This document shows positions 22,833-33,027 of a stretch of 64,000 bases of DNA, piece after piece. Each line of letters starts with the position of its first letter. The first letter of the stretch is position 1. Below the pieces are notes generated by a model that was not told where the DNA came from, did no database searches, and was given only the letters and a program-made list of their open reading frames with translations. This DNA comes from Nitzschia sp. pyKryTriq1 (Eukaryota > Bacillariophyta > Bacillariophyceae > Bacillariales > Bacillariaceae): assembly GCA_956465555.1 (NCBI GenBank), contig OY101118.1, positions 248,001 through 312,000 on the forward strand. The letters are read 5' to 3'. The position numbers and the translations under genes are program-made.

Positions 22833-23864
22833 TTATCCTATCACCTGCGAGCTTTTGATATTATATAGTTGATAGGCATTCTCGTTCGTTTGACGAATCA
22901 ACTCCTCTCTGGTTACTTCGAAGACTTTGGCAATCACTTCGACACCGAGCTTCATACTAGGAGGTACCAGGGCGGCATCTTCGTGATCTGTCTCCAGTAC
23001 CAGTCGATCGAGTCCTACTTCTTGGACGACTTGCAATGTCTTTGGAGAATCAAAGTTGATGACGGGAGCGAAACCAAACAAGACACGAGTTGCTTTCTTC
23101 TTCTCAAATGTCTTGATGAGCTGTGTTGCTGTCCCGGCCTTTCCACCAAACGCATGGAAATAGATGTATGGTGGTAGCTTACCGCTGTGATTCTTCTGTA
23201 CCTTGGAAATGACATTCATAGTTGGGCCCATGGCTCGAACGCAATGTATCGAAACGGGACGTTGGTATCGAATGGCGAGATCCAGCTGCAATTCAAGTGC
23301 ATGGACTTGTGCCTCCATGGAACTGGTCAACTCTTTGGTGTGTGGATCGAAATGAAAGCCGTCCAATCCAATTTCTCCCACAGGCATTTTCGGATATTCT
23401 TTCAACAATTCTTCCATTTGGACAATCCATCTTGGCGAAATATCCGATCCTTCGGGTGACGACGACGACGACGACGACGACCACGACGACGACGACGACG
23501 CGCCTGGTTGCCAATCCTCCTCGACAAGTTCGTGAAGAAACCAGGGATGAACACCAATACACGGAATGACAATTCTGCCCAGAGGAGATGCCGAGGCTAG
23601 CTCCAAAACTCGCGAAAAGTCACGAGGATGTGTCGACATTACTGCCATTCCACAGAGGCAACCGGCTTCTTCATCGTCGCCTAGCAAATTGGCGCCACCG
23701 ACCTGTTCGGGGTAGTATTCGTATTCGATTTGGCTACGAGGAGGGACAGACTCGTCGAGACTTTTCTTCGTATTGCCAACCCGGTCATCCGATGATGATG
23801 ATAACAAGGGCCAAGTCGGGCCCATGTGCACATGATTATGGCTATCAAACGGCAGCAGCAGCAT
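22833..23864 (-). CDS. TatD-type metal-dependent hydrolase
   Basis: The 343-residue product belongs to the TatD family of TIM-barrel metallohydrolases, which includes DNases. The start is short, MLLLPFDSHNHVHMG, with the metal-binding H-x-H at residues 9 and 11. Further family signatures are GVHPWFLHEL, MPVGEIGLDGFHF (the metal-bridging Glu), PVSIHCVRAMG, IYFHAFGGKAGTA and LVLETDHED, followed by TREELIRQTNENAYQLYN, a typical TatD end. A poly-Ser tract of about 15 residues in the loop near residue 130 is unlike the usual family and comes from a GAC/GTC repeat. No targeting sequence is visible. The gene ends about 45 bases from the end of the convergent HSF gene. The exact substrate is not predictable from sequence. 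Confidence 0.92.
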   Translation of the reverse strand: MLLLPFDSHNHVHMGPTWPLLSSSSDDRVGNTKKSLDESVPPRSQIEYEYYPEQVGGANLLGDDEEAGCLCGMAVMSTHPRDFSRVLELASASPLGRIVIPCIGVHPWFLHELVEEDWQPGASSSSSWSSSSSSSSPEGSDISPRWIVQMEELLKEYPKMPVGEIGLDGFHFDPHTKELTSSMEAQVHALELQLDLAIRYQRPVSIHCVRAMGPTMNVISKVQKNHSGKLPPYIYFHAFGGKAGTATQLIKTFEKKKATRVLFGFAPVINFDSPKTLQVVQEVGLDRLVLETDHEDAALVPPSMKLGVEVIAKVFEVTREELIRQTNENAYQLYNIKSSQVIG

Positions 23865-24015
23865 CGCACATCATCGATATGCCGATCATACATTATTATT
23901 ATTTGATATCAGAGGACAGAAGATCCACAATCCACAGGATCCGTCTCTGTTACAGTATAAATTATTAGGCGTTAGCTCTAGTGCCTCGTCGGGGCGGGGT
24001 GGCCCACGCGGACCA

Positions 24016-24031
24016 CGGACCACGTGGTCCG
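24016..24031. promoter_or_regulatory. 16-base perfect palindrome with CACGTG core
   Basis: CGGACCACGTGGTCCG is a perfect palindrome. It contains the G-box/E-box core CACGTG and follows a partial direct repeat GCGGACCACG. It sits about 150 bases upstream of the TatD start, a position suited to a bZIP or bHLH binding site. Confidence 0.45.
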
Positions 24032-24096
24032 CGCACTAGACCACGCACAAACAACGAAAACTCTTTCTGGAGCGCCCGTAGAAAACATACTGCCTC

Positions 24097-24672
24097 CTAC
24101 GACTCGTCTCCCCCTGAAAATACATTTCTATTGCAACGATCACACCCATCCTCACCTTTGATGTTTACAGTGACTTGATCCCCAGTCATTGACATTTTCT
24201 TGGCTAAATATTCCTGGAACTTTCTCAGGTATGAGCCATCACGGTCATCCTCCATCATATCAGCCACAATTGATGCTGGGTCGAAGACGTCTTCTTCTTC
24301 CTCGCCATCAACTTCTGTAGGATCGTCATTAGCTCCAGCAGTAGTACCGGCTCCAGCAGCAGTACCGGTCGTATCCTGAGTGGTAGGAGCTCCAGCAGTA
24401 GTAGTAGCGGTCGTATCTTGGGTGGTAGGAGCTCCAGCAGTAGTAGTACCGGTCGTATCCTGAGTGGTAGGAGCTCCAGCAGTAGTAGTACCGGTCGTAT
24501 CCTGAGTGCTAGGAGCTCCAGCAGCAGTAGCGGTCGTATCCTGAGTGGTAGGAGCTCCAGCAGTAGTAGTACCGGTCGTATCTTGGGTGGTAGGAGCTCC
24601 ACCAGTACCAGTAAAAAGTGGGGACAGAATATTTTGGAATTGGGTGCCGGTCTTGGAGTTTGTGGAATTTTG
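24097..24672 (-). CDS. Partial gene: Thr/Ala/Gly repeat protein with acidic C-terminal domain
   Basis: The minus-strand frame is open for 191 codons and ends at a TAG at 24097. No ATG lies near its start, so an upstream exon or a lost start is needed; I did not find it. The first part reads QNILSPLFTGTGGAP, then six copies of a 13-14-residue unit close to TTQDTTGTTTAGAP encoded by the minisatellite at 24331-24613. After the repeats comes a unique acidic part, DPTEVDGEEEEDVFDPASIV, then RDGSYLRKFQEYLAKKMSM and a final DGCDRCNRNVFSGGDES. Among the six possible frames of the repeat, this is the only one that runs into a plausible unique sequence, which is why I chose it. Thr-rich repeats resemble mucin-like or cell-wall protein stretches. 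The function is unknown. Confidence 0.45.
   Translation of the reverse strand, partial: QNSTNSKTGTQFQNILSPLFTGTGGAPTTQDTTGTTTAGAPTTQDTTATAAGAPSTQDTTGTTTAGAPTTQDTTGTTTAGAPTTQDTTATTTAGAPTTQDTTGTAAGAGTTAGANDDPTEVDGEEEEDVFDPASIVADMMEDDRDGSYLRKFQEYLAKKMSMTGDQVTVNIKGEDGCDRCNRNVFSGGDES
24331..24613 (+). repeat. Minisatellite with 39-42-base unit
   Basis: About six units of GGAGCTCCAGCAGTAGTAGT plus the next 22 bases are head-to-tail, with 39-base variants lacking one trinucleotide. The unit length is a multiple of three, so all reading frames stay open through the array. Confidence 0.9.
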
Positions 24673-25192
24673 TTACCACGGGGTACCGCCCGCCGCCCCC
24701 TGGCGTGTACCTGGGTACAGTACACCACGTGGAAGGACAGATACGTACAGAGGGTCAGTACGAATTTCAGACCCTAATGCTCCAGTACAGTAGCTTCTTC
24801 AATCCTTGATGGCGCCACGCACGAGTTCGCTTCCCTAAACGAGTACCGGCCCGTACCAGCAGGTCGACTACAGGTTTAGGTGGTGGCGACAATTGCTTCA
24901 ATGACAGTCAGTTAGTGATGCGAATACTTGAACTTAAAGGGCGTATTCACGCTTGCTGAGCGATTGCGCAAATAATACGTCAGCACGCGAATTAAGAAAA
25001 GCGAACACGAGAGAACAATACTGATATCATACTGCTGAGCATGCATTACCTCAAACCAAAGAAAAAGTGGATAGATGTAAGCTCCTGGAACATAATCGAT
25101 GCAAGTGTTAAAATAGCGTTGCCATCATTACGGCCTCATCAAAAACGAGAGACCTTTCCAACGAACGAAATACAAGAGAAAAAGTCGAACGG
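24673..25192. other. Intergenic region with one dispersed repeat
   Basis: No gene is seen. It carries GGTACC-rich words near 24690-24730, the dispersed repeat at 24797-24840, and otherwise AT-rich sequence before the HSF gene at 25193. Confidence 0.5.
24797..24840 (+). repeat. Dispersed 44-base repeat, copy 1
   Basis: CTTCAATCCTTGATGGCGCC and the bases after it match 43446-43490 with three mismatches and one extra base. Both copies are intergenic and in the same orientation. Confidence 0.75.
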
Positions 25193-26560
25193 ATGATGGA
25201 GAATGGTCGCGATGGTGGTGGTGGCTCCTCCTCCTCTTCCCCGGGAGGTGGTTCAAGAAGGAAGAAGCCGATCTCGTCTTTGTACGGGGCAGAAGACGGA
25301 GGCATTGATACAATTCTATCGATGTCGGACGACTGCGATGATGAGGATAACAAATCTTCGTCCTACTACCAACATGTTCCGGGTCCTGATGCATCCTCCT
25401 CACCGATATCATCCAAATCGGCGGCCTCCTCAGAATTTGTAATTGGCGATGCCGATCGACTTGCAAATTTTCCCATCAAACTTTACAAGATGTTGGAAAT
25501 GGCCGAAAATGAAGGATTTCATGCCATTGTGTCATGGGTGGCGAAGACTAATAAGAAAGAAGAAGGAACAGCACGACAGCGAGAACAAGAAGAAAGAACA
25601 GCAGCAAAACTTCCAGCACGAAGGAAACAAGAAGAAGAGAACACTGCTATGGATGGTCATGGTTTCCCAGCAGACGAGTTGGTTCCCACTCCGTTTAAAG
25701 TGCACGACGCGGATCGCTTTGTGGAATCAATTATGCCGAGATTTTTCCAGATGACGAAACTGAAAAGCTTTCTTCGTCAACTGAATATATGGGGCTTCAC
25801 TCGGGATAAATCAAGAAAAAGTCCGACCAGGGGAAGCTACTACCAAAAATGCTTTGTTCGAGGGGCTCCTCATCTATGTCAAAATATGAGAAGAATCAAA
25901 AACAAAGGCATGTACAAACGCGGTACAAGAGGGTCCACGACAGCGGCGAAAGTCGTCAACAAACTTAATTTGAAGCCAACGCCAATAGCATCAAGAGGAG
26001 GAGGGGGCCCAGCAGCAGCGCCACTAGTACCAGCAGCCTCACCGGCAGCTAGTATAAGAAGGTACATACCAGAGTTGCGCGGAGTGGACCACAGCAGCAT
26101 CAGTGAGAAAAAATCGTCTGGCAATATGGGAATGCTGGACGAGACGGCGTACATACCACCGTCATCCATAGTGATCCCTCCTGATCCCGCTACACTACTT
26201 CTTCACACTATTTCAACCAGTGCCTTCCAGCACCGGCAAGATGTTCAGCAGCAACAGCTGGTGATATCCTCCTCGGCTACAAGTACTAATACGAATCAAC
26301 GAGAAGCAGAAGAACAAGGCAAGCAGAACGCTTATTGTTTTCAACTCGAGAACCAGCAGCAGTTGTTCGCATCGGTCTCGCCTACCAGCAGGCACTGGTT
26401 AGTAGTTGACGGAGGAGAAGGTAGCATTTCCGAAAAAGATATGAAGTACATAGTGCTCGGCTTCCAACTAGCCGCAAACGAAAGGCAGCAACATGGGCGG
26501 AGCGACAATCCTGATGAGGACGACGGGGATGAACAAGAACGACAGCACAGACAAGACTAA
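25193..26560 (+). CDS. Heat shock factor-like protein with an insertion inside the DNA-binding domain
   Basis: The 455-residue frame starts at ATG 25193 (MMENGRDGGGG). The HSF DNA-binding domain begins near residue 93 (FPIKLYKMLEMAENEGFHAI) and reaches VSWV at 116. It is then interrupted by about 50 residues of charged sequence rich in Glu, Arg, Lys and Gln, and resumes near 168 with FKVHDADRFVESIMPRFFQM, TKLKSFLRQLNIWGFTR and GSYYQKCFVRGAPHLC. The insert falls in the strand-loop region between the VSW and F-x-V blocks, the same joint that is tight in the other HSFs here. The insert is free of stops and in frame, so it looks translated; I found no GT-AG pair that removes it in phase. The rest is low complexity, with a tail ending in acidic and His/Gln residues. 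Confidence 0.92.
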   Translation: MMENGRDGGGGSSSSSPGGGSRRKKPISSLYGAEDGGIDTILSMSDDCDDEDNKSSSYYQHVPGPDASSSPISSKSAASSEFVIGDADRLANFPIKLYKMLEMAENEGFHAIVSWVAKTNKKEEGTARQREQEERTAAKLPARRKQEEENTAMDGHGFPADELVPTPFKVHDADRFVESIMPRFFQMTKLKSFLRQLNIWGFTRDKSRKSPTRGSYYQKCFVRGAPHLCQNMRRIKNKGMYKRGTRGSTTAAKVVNKLNLKPTPIASRGGGGPAAAPLVPAASPAASIRRYIPELRGVDHSSISEKKSSGNMGMLDETAYIPPSSIVIPPDPATLLLHTISTSAFQHRQDVQQQQLVISSSATSTNTNQREAEEQGKQNAYCFQLENQQQLFASVSPTSRHWLVVDGGEGSISEKDMKYIVLGFQLAANERQQHGRSDNPDEDDGDEQERQHRQD

Positions 26561-27022
26561 GAATATCCTTCTTCTTGTGCTTGCTCGTCGTCTCCTCGGC
26601 CCTCCACTTCAAAGATGTAGAACACAACAACGAAACAGCTGCTATGATAGACCTTTCTACTCTACTAGTACTACTCTACTAGCTAGTAGAGAGAGTGATG
26701 ACATCGTACCTGGTAGGTACAAGGACAAGTACGCTGGGTACAAATACTAGCGCATATCTTTTAAAATATTAGTATTTTATTACACCAACTGGCCGGATAG
26801 GTGGTATGATGTATTATTTTTCGTTATTCTTGGGTTTCTTCTCATTATTTTTAAGAATTTGTGAGGGCATATATGCTCAAATTAGGGAGGAACTGACCTG
26901 GAAATGAAGAATGTCCGAATGTTCGACCTTGAACCGATACAAGTTCAGTATACATAATGATTGTTCGACAACTCAGGAGAGATGGGGCTTATGTGGTTGT
27001 GCTCCTCATTATTCATCGATCG

Positions 27023-27082
27023 ATCGAGAAGCCCGATGATTTGATCGAGAAGCCCGATGATTTGATCGAGAAGCCCGATGAT
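27023..27082 (+). repeat. 21-base tandem repeat
   Basis: The unit ATCGAGAAGCCCGATGATTT plus one base occurs nearly three times in a row, with the last copy incomplete. It keeps one frame open as repeated IEKPDDL. Confidence 0.85.
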
Positions 27083-27213
27083 GATTATTTCCGCAGAGGT
27101 CATTCATTCCCTCAGATCCGGAATTCGGACTTTTTTTAGCACGATCGCTACCCCGGTCGGTGCCAGAAGAGTAGTAGACTATGTACCACCTGCAGGTAAA
27201 AGTGAAAAGAAGG

Positions 27214-27295
27214 CAGTGGTCTCATTCGCTCTCCGTTCCAGGCGTTCTCTGGGGCAGTGGTCTCATTCGCTCTCCGTTCCAGGCGTTCTCTGGGG
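27214..27295 (+). repeat. 41-base perfect tandem duplication
   Basis: A 41-base unit beginning CAGTGGTCTCATTCGCTCTC is present exactly twice without a gap. The perfect identity points to a recent event. Confidence 0.92.
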
Positions 27296-27890
27296 TACGT
27301 CAGCATTCCCGGATTTGGTGGCTGACGTCATTTTGAATATTTTTATTCTCTCACGGTTGTGATGTCAGCAGATGCAGGAGAAGACGGACGGGGAATGAAG
27401 AGGCAGAAGGATAGGAGGGACAAGAAAAAGGGGCGTTACAAGCTTCCCCTTTTTTACAGACGAGTGGACGGGCGGGCGAGCGCGAGCATACCAGGGTACT
27501 GTAGCAGCGCTACTCGTACCGGTAGTAGTCTACGTACCGGTACGAGTACAGTAACAGTCAGAGGGGGTGTGTGTGTCTACTGTACCGCTACGCACGCTAC
27601 GAGTACGAACTTCGCGTTGTTTCATTGTTGTCCATCTTCTCGCTCTTCTCTTCTTCTCTACCGTATTATTTTTTGAAAAATACCGTACACGTACTGTACA
27701 ACAGACTGTACCCTACCGTCGAGTATACAGTAGTAAATATAATAATACCCAGCATTGACATAATCAGCATGCTCTCGAGGCACCATCACTAAGACCTAAG
27801 ACACCCTACAAGTACCGGTACAGTACCAGGTACATAGATCTTCTTCCTCGTTCACCAAGGACGACAATACCATAATAATATAAAATTATT

Positions 27891-29827
27891 ATGGAAGAGG
27901 AGACGGAGTCCACGCCGCGCGAGGAGGAGCGGAAATCTCTCCGGTCATCGTCGTCATCATTATTGTCATCATCATCATCATTATCGTGTTCCCGGATGAG
28001 GATCAAACTCTTTGCCCATGTGCTTCTCGTCATTTTATTTGTGGCTGGAGTCATTCTGAGTTTTATGGTCGATGAATCGTCACCGATATCACTGTCGTCT
28101 GTCTCGTCGACTCTTGGTTTGAAATTCAAACAGTCGCAAGATAGCAGCGGCAGCAGCATCAGCAGTACTAGTAGCATCAGCAATGACAATGACAATGCGG
28201 ACGGCGACCGAGAGCCGTCGGAGTCGTACCTTCCGGACGCCTTGTACGACCTTGGCCTCTACCAGAAATCCGATTTTGTCAATGAGGTTGGGATATCGCC
28301 GCCCTATTGGAAACCGAATCGAAACGATGGTTCCGGGCGCACCTGGGGTCCCTGCTATCCACTACAGGTACCATCAGAAGCTGGAAATGGTAATGGAAAT
28401 GGTAATGGAAATGGTGGAAAAAACAAGAAAGTCGTCGTCGACTGGTACGATGATCGAAACAACACATCCTTCACGTATGCGCACGAGAACCCAAAAGATA
28501 GGCGATGGAAGGGGCCGGTAGTAGGGGGAAAGGCTGGACTTTGTCGGCCTGGATTTATTATTCTGGGTGCTGGGAAATGTGGGACGTCCAGTCTCTATCA
28601 CTATCTGCTCGGCCACCCAAGAGTAGCGCCAGCCTTTGAAAAGCAAATTCATTACTTTATCGTAAGTTTGATTGGAGGATCGATCAGATATTATACTGCT
28701 GCGATTGACTGATTCATTCATTCATTCATTCCCTCTCCATTGGTCCTAACATTGACTCTTTCTCTTTTCATTCTTGATGTACCGGAAAGTATAACTTGAA
28801 CAAACCAATAGAATGGTACTATTCTTGGTTTCCCGAGGCTTCCAGCTTCTTACGGCACGGAGCCTTGATGACGGGAGAGGCTAGCCCAGGCTACTTGCCC
28901 TACCCGAAAGCGGCAAAAGAAACTAGCGAACGGATGGTAGGCAATCCAAAACTCATTGTGATTGGACGCAATCCGTTAACCCGAATGTATTCCAGTTATC
29001 GATACAACTACAGGGTCCCAGCATTGAAAGACCTCAAAAATGGACGACAGCATGAGGCCTTGGCCCATCAGGACGATGACTACTATGAGCCCTTTTTATT
29101 TTCGTTTGAAGACCTTGTCAAGGCGGAACTCAAACAGTTACGGAACTGCTTCGAGGGATTCGGTCCGGGAAAGACTCGTTCTCAATGGTACAAGTATCAC
29201 AATTGGACTCGAGCCGAATTCAACCGAAGAGAGAAGGAAGGTTTGGGCCCACTGATCGACTTGGATAATGTGTGCTATGGAGGCAAGGTCAATGCGACAG
29301 TTTTGAGAGAACAGTGGGCCGAACTACAAATGAAGAATCAAGAACGATACATCCCGTCCGCGACTGCATTCCTGATCCAATCTTTCATCGGCAGGAGTCT
29401 TTACGTCTTTCCGCTTGAGTGGTGGTATATTCTCTTTGACTCGAAGGATATTTTGTTTTATTGTACCGAAGACTTGAATGATAGCGAGAAATTGAACGAT
29501 TTCTCAATGCAGTTGGGCCTACCTTCGTTCAACTACAGCGAGGTGGTGGCTCAAGGGGCATTTAATGCAGCAGGTCATCAAGGATACGATACGGCAACTT
29601 CCTGGGAAGAGTTGCAAGAAGAAGAAGAAAAGGAACAAGCAATTTCTTCCCCTTCAGGTGAGACGCAAAAAAGCTCCTCGGCAACCAGTACTAGCGAGGG
29701 CGATACACAGAATATACTCGACGATGGAATTCCTCTGTCGGCTGAGCTTCGAAAAGAAGTACTGGACTTTGTTCGACCTTACAACGAACGTCTTTTCCAG
29801 CTGGTCGGCAAGCGATGCGACTGGTAG
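27891..29827 (+). CDS. Golgi-type PAPS-dependent sulfotransferase
   Basis: Two exons give about 602 residues. Exon 1 runs from ATG 27891 to 28661. The donor GTAAGT starts at 28662 and the acceptor GGAAAG ends at 28789, a 128-base intron in phase 0 that joins QIHYFI to YNLNKPIEWYYSWFP. After a Ser-rich cytosolic start comes one membrane segment, LFAHVLLVILFVAGVILSFM, at about residues 43-62, giving type II topology. The catalytic domain has the 5'-phosphosulfate loop FIILGAGKCGTSSLYHYLLG and the 3'-phosphate motif KLIVIGRNPLTRMYSSYRYN. It ends with LRKEVLDFVRPYNERLFQLV, as in carbohydrate sulfotransferases. It should transfer sulfate from PAPS to a sugar or protein in the Golgi lumen; the acceptor is unknown. 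A loop near residue 530 carries a Glu/Lys run and a Ser-rich insert. Confidence 0.92.
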
Positions 29828-30395
29828 TAGAGTGGGGCACGAGAAGAAATGAAGAGCTTCTTGCCCGGTACACGTAGCATGCAGCATACTCGTCGAGAGC
29901 CTCTTGAAACTGGAATAAATGCAGCAGCAAAGATTTTGTGAGTTATATGGGTCGAGTGAGCAAGGCACGAGGAGGTTTCAGCGTTTTGGGCTTTGATGTT
30001 GGACCTAGCCTTAACGCTGGTGATGGCATAAAGCACGTGGTGGAGTGTGGGGTGTCGCCGTTGTTGAGATAGAAAAACGGGAGTTCAACAAAGCAGATGG
30101 CGCGTCCTTTCGTCTCACTATCTTGCCTCGATTTGAGATTTGAGGAGGAGCAATGTGAAATGGTTTTTTACGTAGAGTTCCGTAATCATGAGCAAAGTGC
30201 CCTCTCTATTTTTTTGTACGGTGCGAGTAGACTATTACCTGTACGACAGTACTAGGTACATTCGTCAAAGTACGACGAGTAGAGCACCCCAACACAAACA
30301 AGCTCGTCCCTCTCGTCCCACCACACCCACCCGGAGTGGCTCGTTGTACTTCTTGCTTCTACTAGAGTAGGTAGCTAAAGTAGCCCCACGGAGTA
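29828..30395. other. Intergenic region without a supported gene
   Basis: This is mostly the 3' side of the sulfotransferase gene plus AT-rich sequence with GTAC words. I see nothing else. Confidence 0.5.
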
Positions 30396-32016
30396 CTATA
30401 CTACTAGAATCATGATGGATACCATGATCAGGCAACTATGCGCAGTACTCCTATTAGCCCTAGTAGGGAGCCAAGATGCAAAAAGAAAGCAACTACCACT
30501 GATTAGTAGTACTAGTAGGAGGACTATCCCTCGATTTTCTAATAGATGTGTTAGTACTTCTGTCACTACAAGAATGGCCCTCGGCTTCAGGAGCACCCCC
30601 ACCTGCAGACAACGTTTGTTTCGTCTTAGAAACGACGAAATGCGGCACGCCGTTGTTCCCGAGGAAGACACGTGCCACTGCTCCTCCGGTGGTTTGGCGA
30701 TGCTGGTGGCTTTCTGGTGCTTGCTCACCAGCAGAATTCGATGAATCGACGATTGGGTGGTGACGCCAGACGACGACCCCCCGTGCCCGGCGGAGGGACG
30801 CCGAGGATTGGTCGTAGCACTAGTAGTACTATCATGCTCCTCTCCGCCCTTCAAAGGAAGAGCAGATTCTACTCTGCTCATGACAACCCCACTAGTGCGA
30901 ACATAACTGCTTGTTTTCTTCTTTCTATTCGCCACCCGCATTCGTTTCGGTTTGTTCTGGGCGGTGAGCTTCTTCCTGCTATGCCTCGTCATCCTATTGT
31001 TCTTCTTGAGAGGTATTGTCGTGGCGAATTTCCTCCTCCTCGTGGTATAGTACTCCTTATAGTAGTAGTCGACGAAGTAGTGGTAGTACTCAACAAGAAA
31101 TGCGGAACTTCATTTCGTCGCGCAGCTAGAATTAGGTTGGTCGTTAGCATATTGTGCGGAATCATATTCAGGACCAAAGCACGAGACTTGCATGTGCGCC
31201 TCCGAGATTCATCCAGCTTCTGTTCCATCATCGAGGTCGCGATTGCCGCCGAGGAGGATACTGTTGCTGCTGCTACTACTACTGCTGCTGGCGGTGCGAG
31301 AACGACGAAGCCAGAAGAGGAAGACGACGACGAGGATGAGGAGCAGGAACAAAAGAAAGATGGTGAAGGGACCAAGTCACACCCGATAGTACGACTGGTC
31401 GGTAGTATAGTTTGGGTGATGGATCTCGCTCTTCTTCCCCATCGTCCTCGGGGAGGACTTTCTTCTTGGTGGGTTCTTCACACCACCCGTTTGGGTCGTC
31501 TCTTGTTGTTGGAGTCCTCTGCGGCATGATGGGGGTGGTGAGTGTGGGCGCTGTCCTACCGGTAAAGACCCAGTCGCCCAACAAAGAATCGATGGAATCT
31601 TCTTCGATAGTGAGATCTCCTTCGAATAGATCAAAAGGGGGGAAATCTATAAGGGCGTCGCCGTTGGATGCTTTGGCGCCGGCACTATAAAAATGCAGAT
31701 CTCGGTCGGCCTCGTCGCGGCGCCTCTCATTGGTATTGACATCCTCTCCACCTTCTTCACATCGACGATCTTTAGTAATACCGAAGAGATCCAAATTTAA
31801 ATTGGTGCCCTCCTGTAACAGAGTCGTCGCTGTGTTCTCGTGATGTGCCCCACCGATAGTTTGGTGGCTAGAGGACGATGCAATCTCCTCGTCCACCACC
31901 TCTTGAAACCCGCAGGAGAATGATTCCTGATCCTCATCCTCGTCGGACGAAGAAGAGACTACTAGCATGTCTCCGCCGGAAGAAAGAAGACGCCTCATTG
32001 TCTCATCTGACAACAT
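30396..32016 (-). CDS. Tandem paralogue B of the acidic/Ser-rich C-M-x-R-T-x2-S-R family, split over three frames
   Basis: Three pieces in three frames line up in order with the intact gene at 33028-34044. From ATG 32016 the first piece (MLSDETMRRLLSSGGDMLVV) holds FPPFDLFEGDLTIEEDSIDS and LLGDWVFTG. The second has EQKLDESRRRTCKSRALVLN. The third has QSSIHRILLVSKHQ and ISSFLRRNKR. The first junction can be a 95-base pyrimidine-rich GT-AG intron from 31382 to 31288 in phase 1. I found no convincing intron for the second junction. Where the paralogue ends at NKRW, this copy reads on for about 60 hydrophobic residues, so its stop seems lost. It is therefore either a spliced gene with a new tail or a decaying copy. 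The function of the family is not known. Confidence 0.45.
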
Positions 32017-33027
32017 ATTAGTGTCAGTGACGACCTCGCACCCCAATAGTCTATTGTGTTGAAACAACGTGGGAACAACCAGACTATTGTATCGATAAGA
32101 TAACAATGTCAGCCTAAGTTGAACACACAGTGTAACAGTAACCTTCGTATTGTTAGATTCGTAGACAACAATGAGATCAAGAGATGATACTCATTGTTGC
32201 TACTTTATTCAACCATTAGAAGAACGATCGTTAGCAGGGATGACGTTCGTTGAGATTTGGATTGTCGACGTGTCATGGTTAGCCTTATCTCCAACATATT
32301 GTAGTCGAAAGTCGAAAAAAAAATTGAATCTATTGGCGTTTTCTTTTTGTGTGTTTTGCCATCATCTTTGATCTTTGCGTGCGTTCTTCGAGGCTCTATC
32401 ATATTACTTATTTGTCTATTACGACCAGAGAGCCTGCTGCTTGCACGTCGCCTCGATGCGAACCATATGCAGGTAGAAAGGGGGTCGAACTACATAGTAC
32501 TACTACCGGTATCTTATTATTAGCCTTCCAATTCCTACCGGTACTACTAGAGATGATGATGATTATTCTTCAAGAAGTCTCCAAGAAGCATCAATCAACA
32601 TCCCTATGTTCTACTACCGGTAGAAAATGAAAATCCGCGCCAATAAAAAAATTCGGCAGCAGAAACAGCGCTTTCGTTTTCTTTAAGTTTGGGCTTATTC
32701 GTTGGATCGCCGTGACCTGATCGACATGCGTGGCATCCTATTTATGTCATTCCACCACCAACAGGAACATACAGTCAAGTATTATTGCGCACTGTGCAGT
32801 TATCATCAGCTACGCGACCACATCCACTTTTCTGATGGTGATGCGGTCGTCGCCCACGCACAAGCCATAGTTCTTCAATAATATGGGTCCGAGATATTGT
32901 GTTGTGTCTATAGGCAGTTCTTGGGGAACAAGAATTAGTACGAACTAACTATAGAAAGAATTTACATGGGATGTATAGTTGATTTTGGAATGTCCAACAA
33001 GTTTGGATGTAACTATATACCGTTTAG
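32017..33027. other. Intergenic region between the tandem paralogues
   Basis: No gene is seen. It is AT-rich and contains several TACCGGTA words near 32500-32610. It should carry the promoter of copy B and the 3' end of copy A. Confidence 0.5.

Larger units (their letters stand above)
26561..27890. other. Intergenic region with two tandem repeats
   Basis: No gene is firmly supported. A short open frame near 26957-27139 contains three copies of an IEKPDDL unit created by the 21-base repeat, but has no other merit. A 41-base duplication and many TACCGGTA and GTAC words follow. The right end leads to the sulfotransferase gene. Confidence 0.45.
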
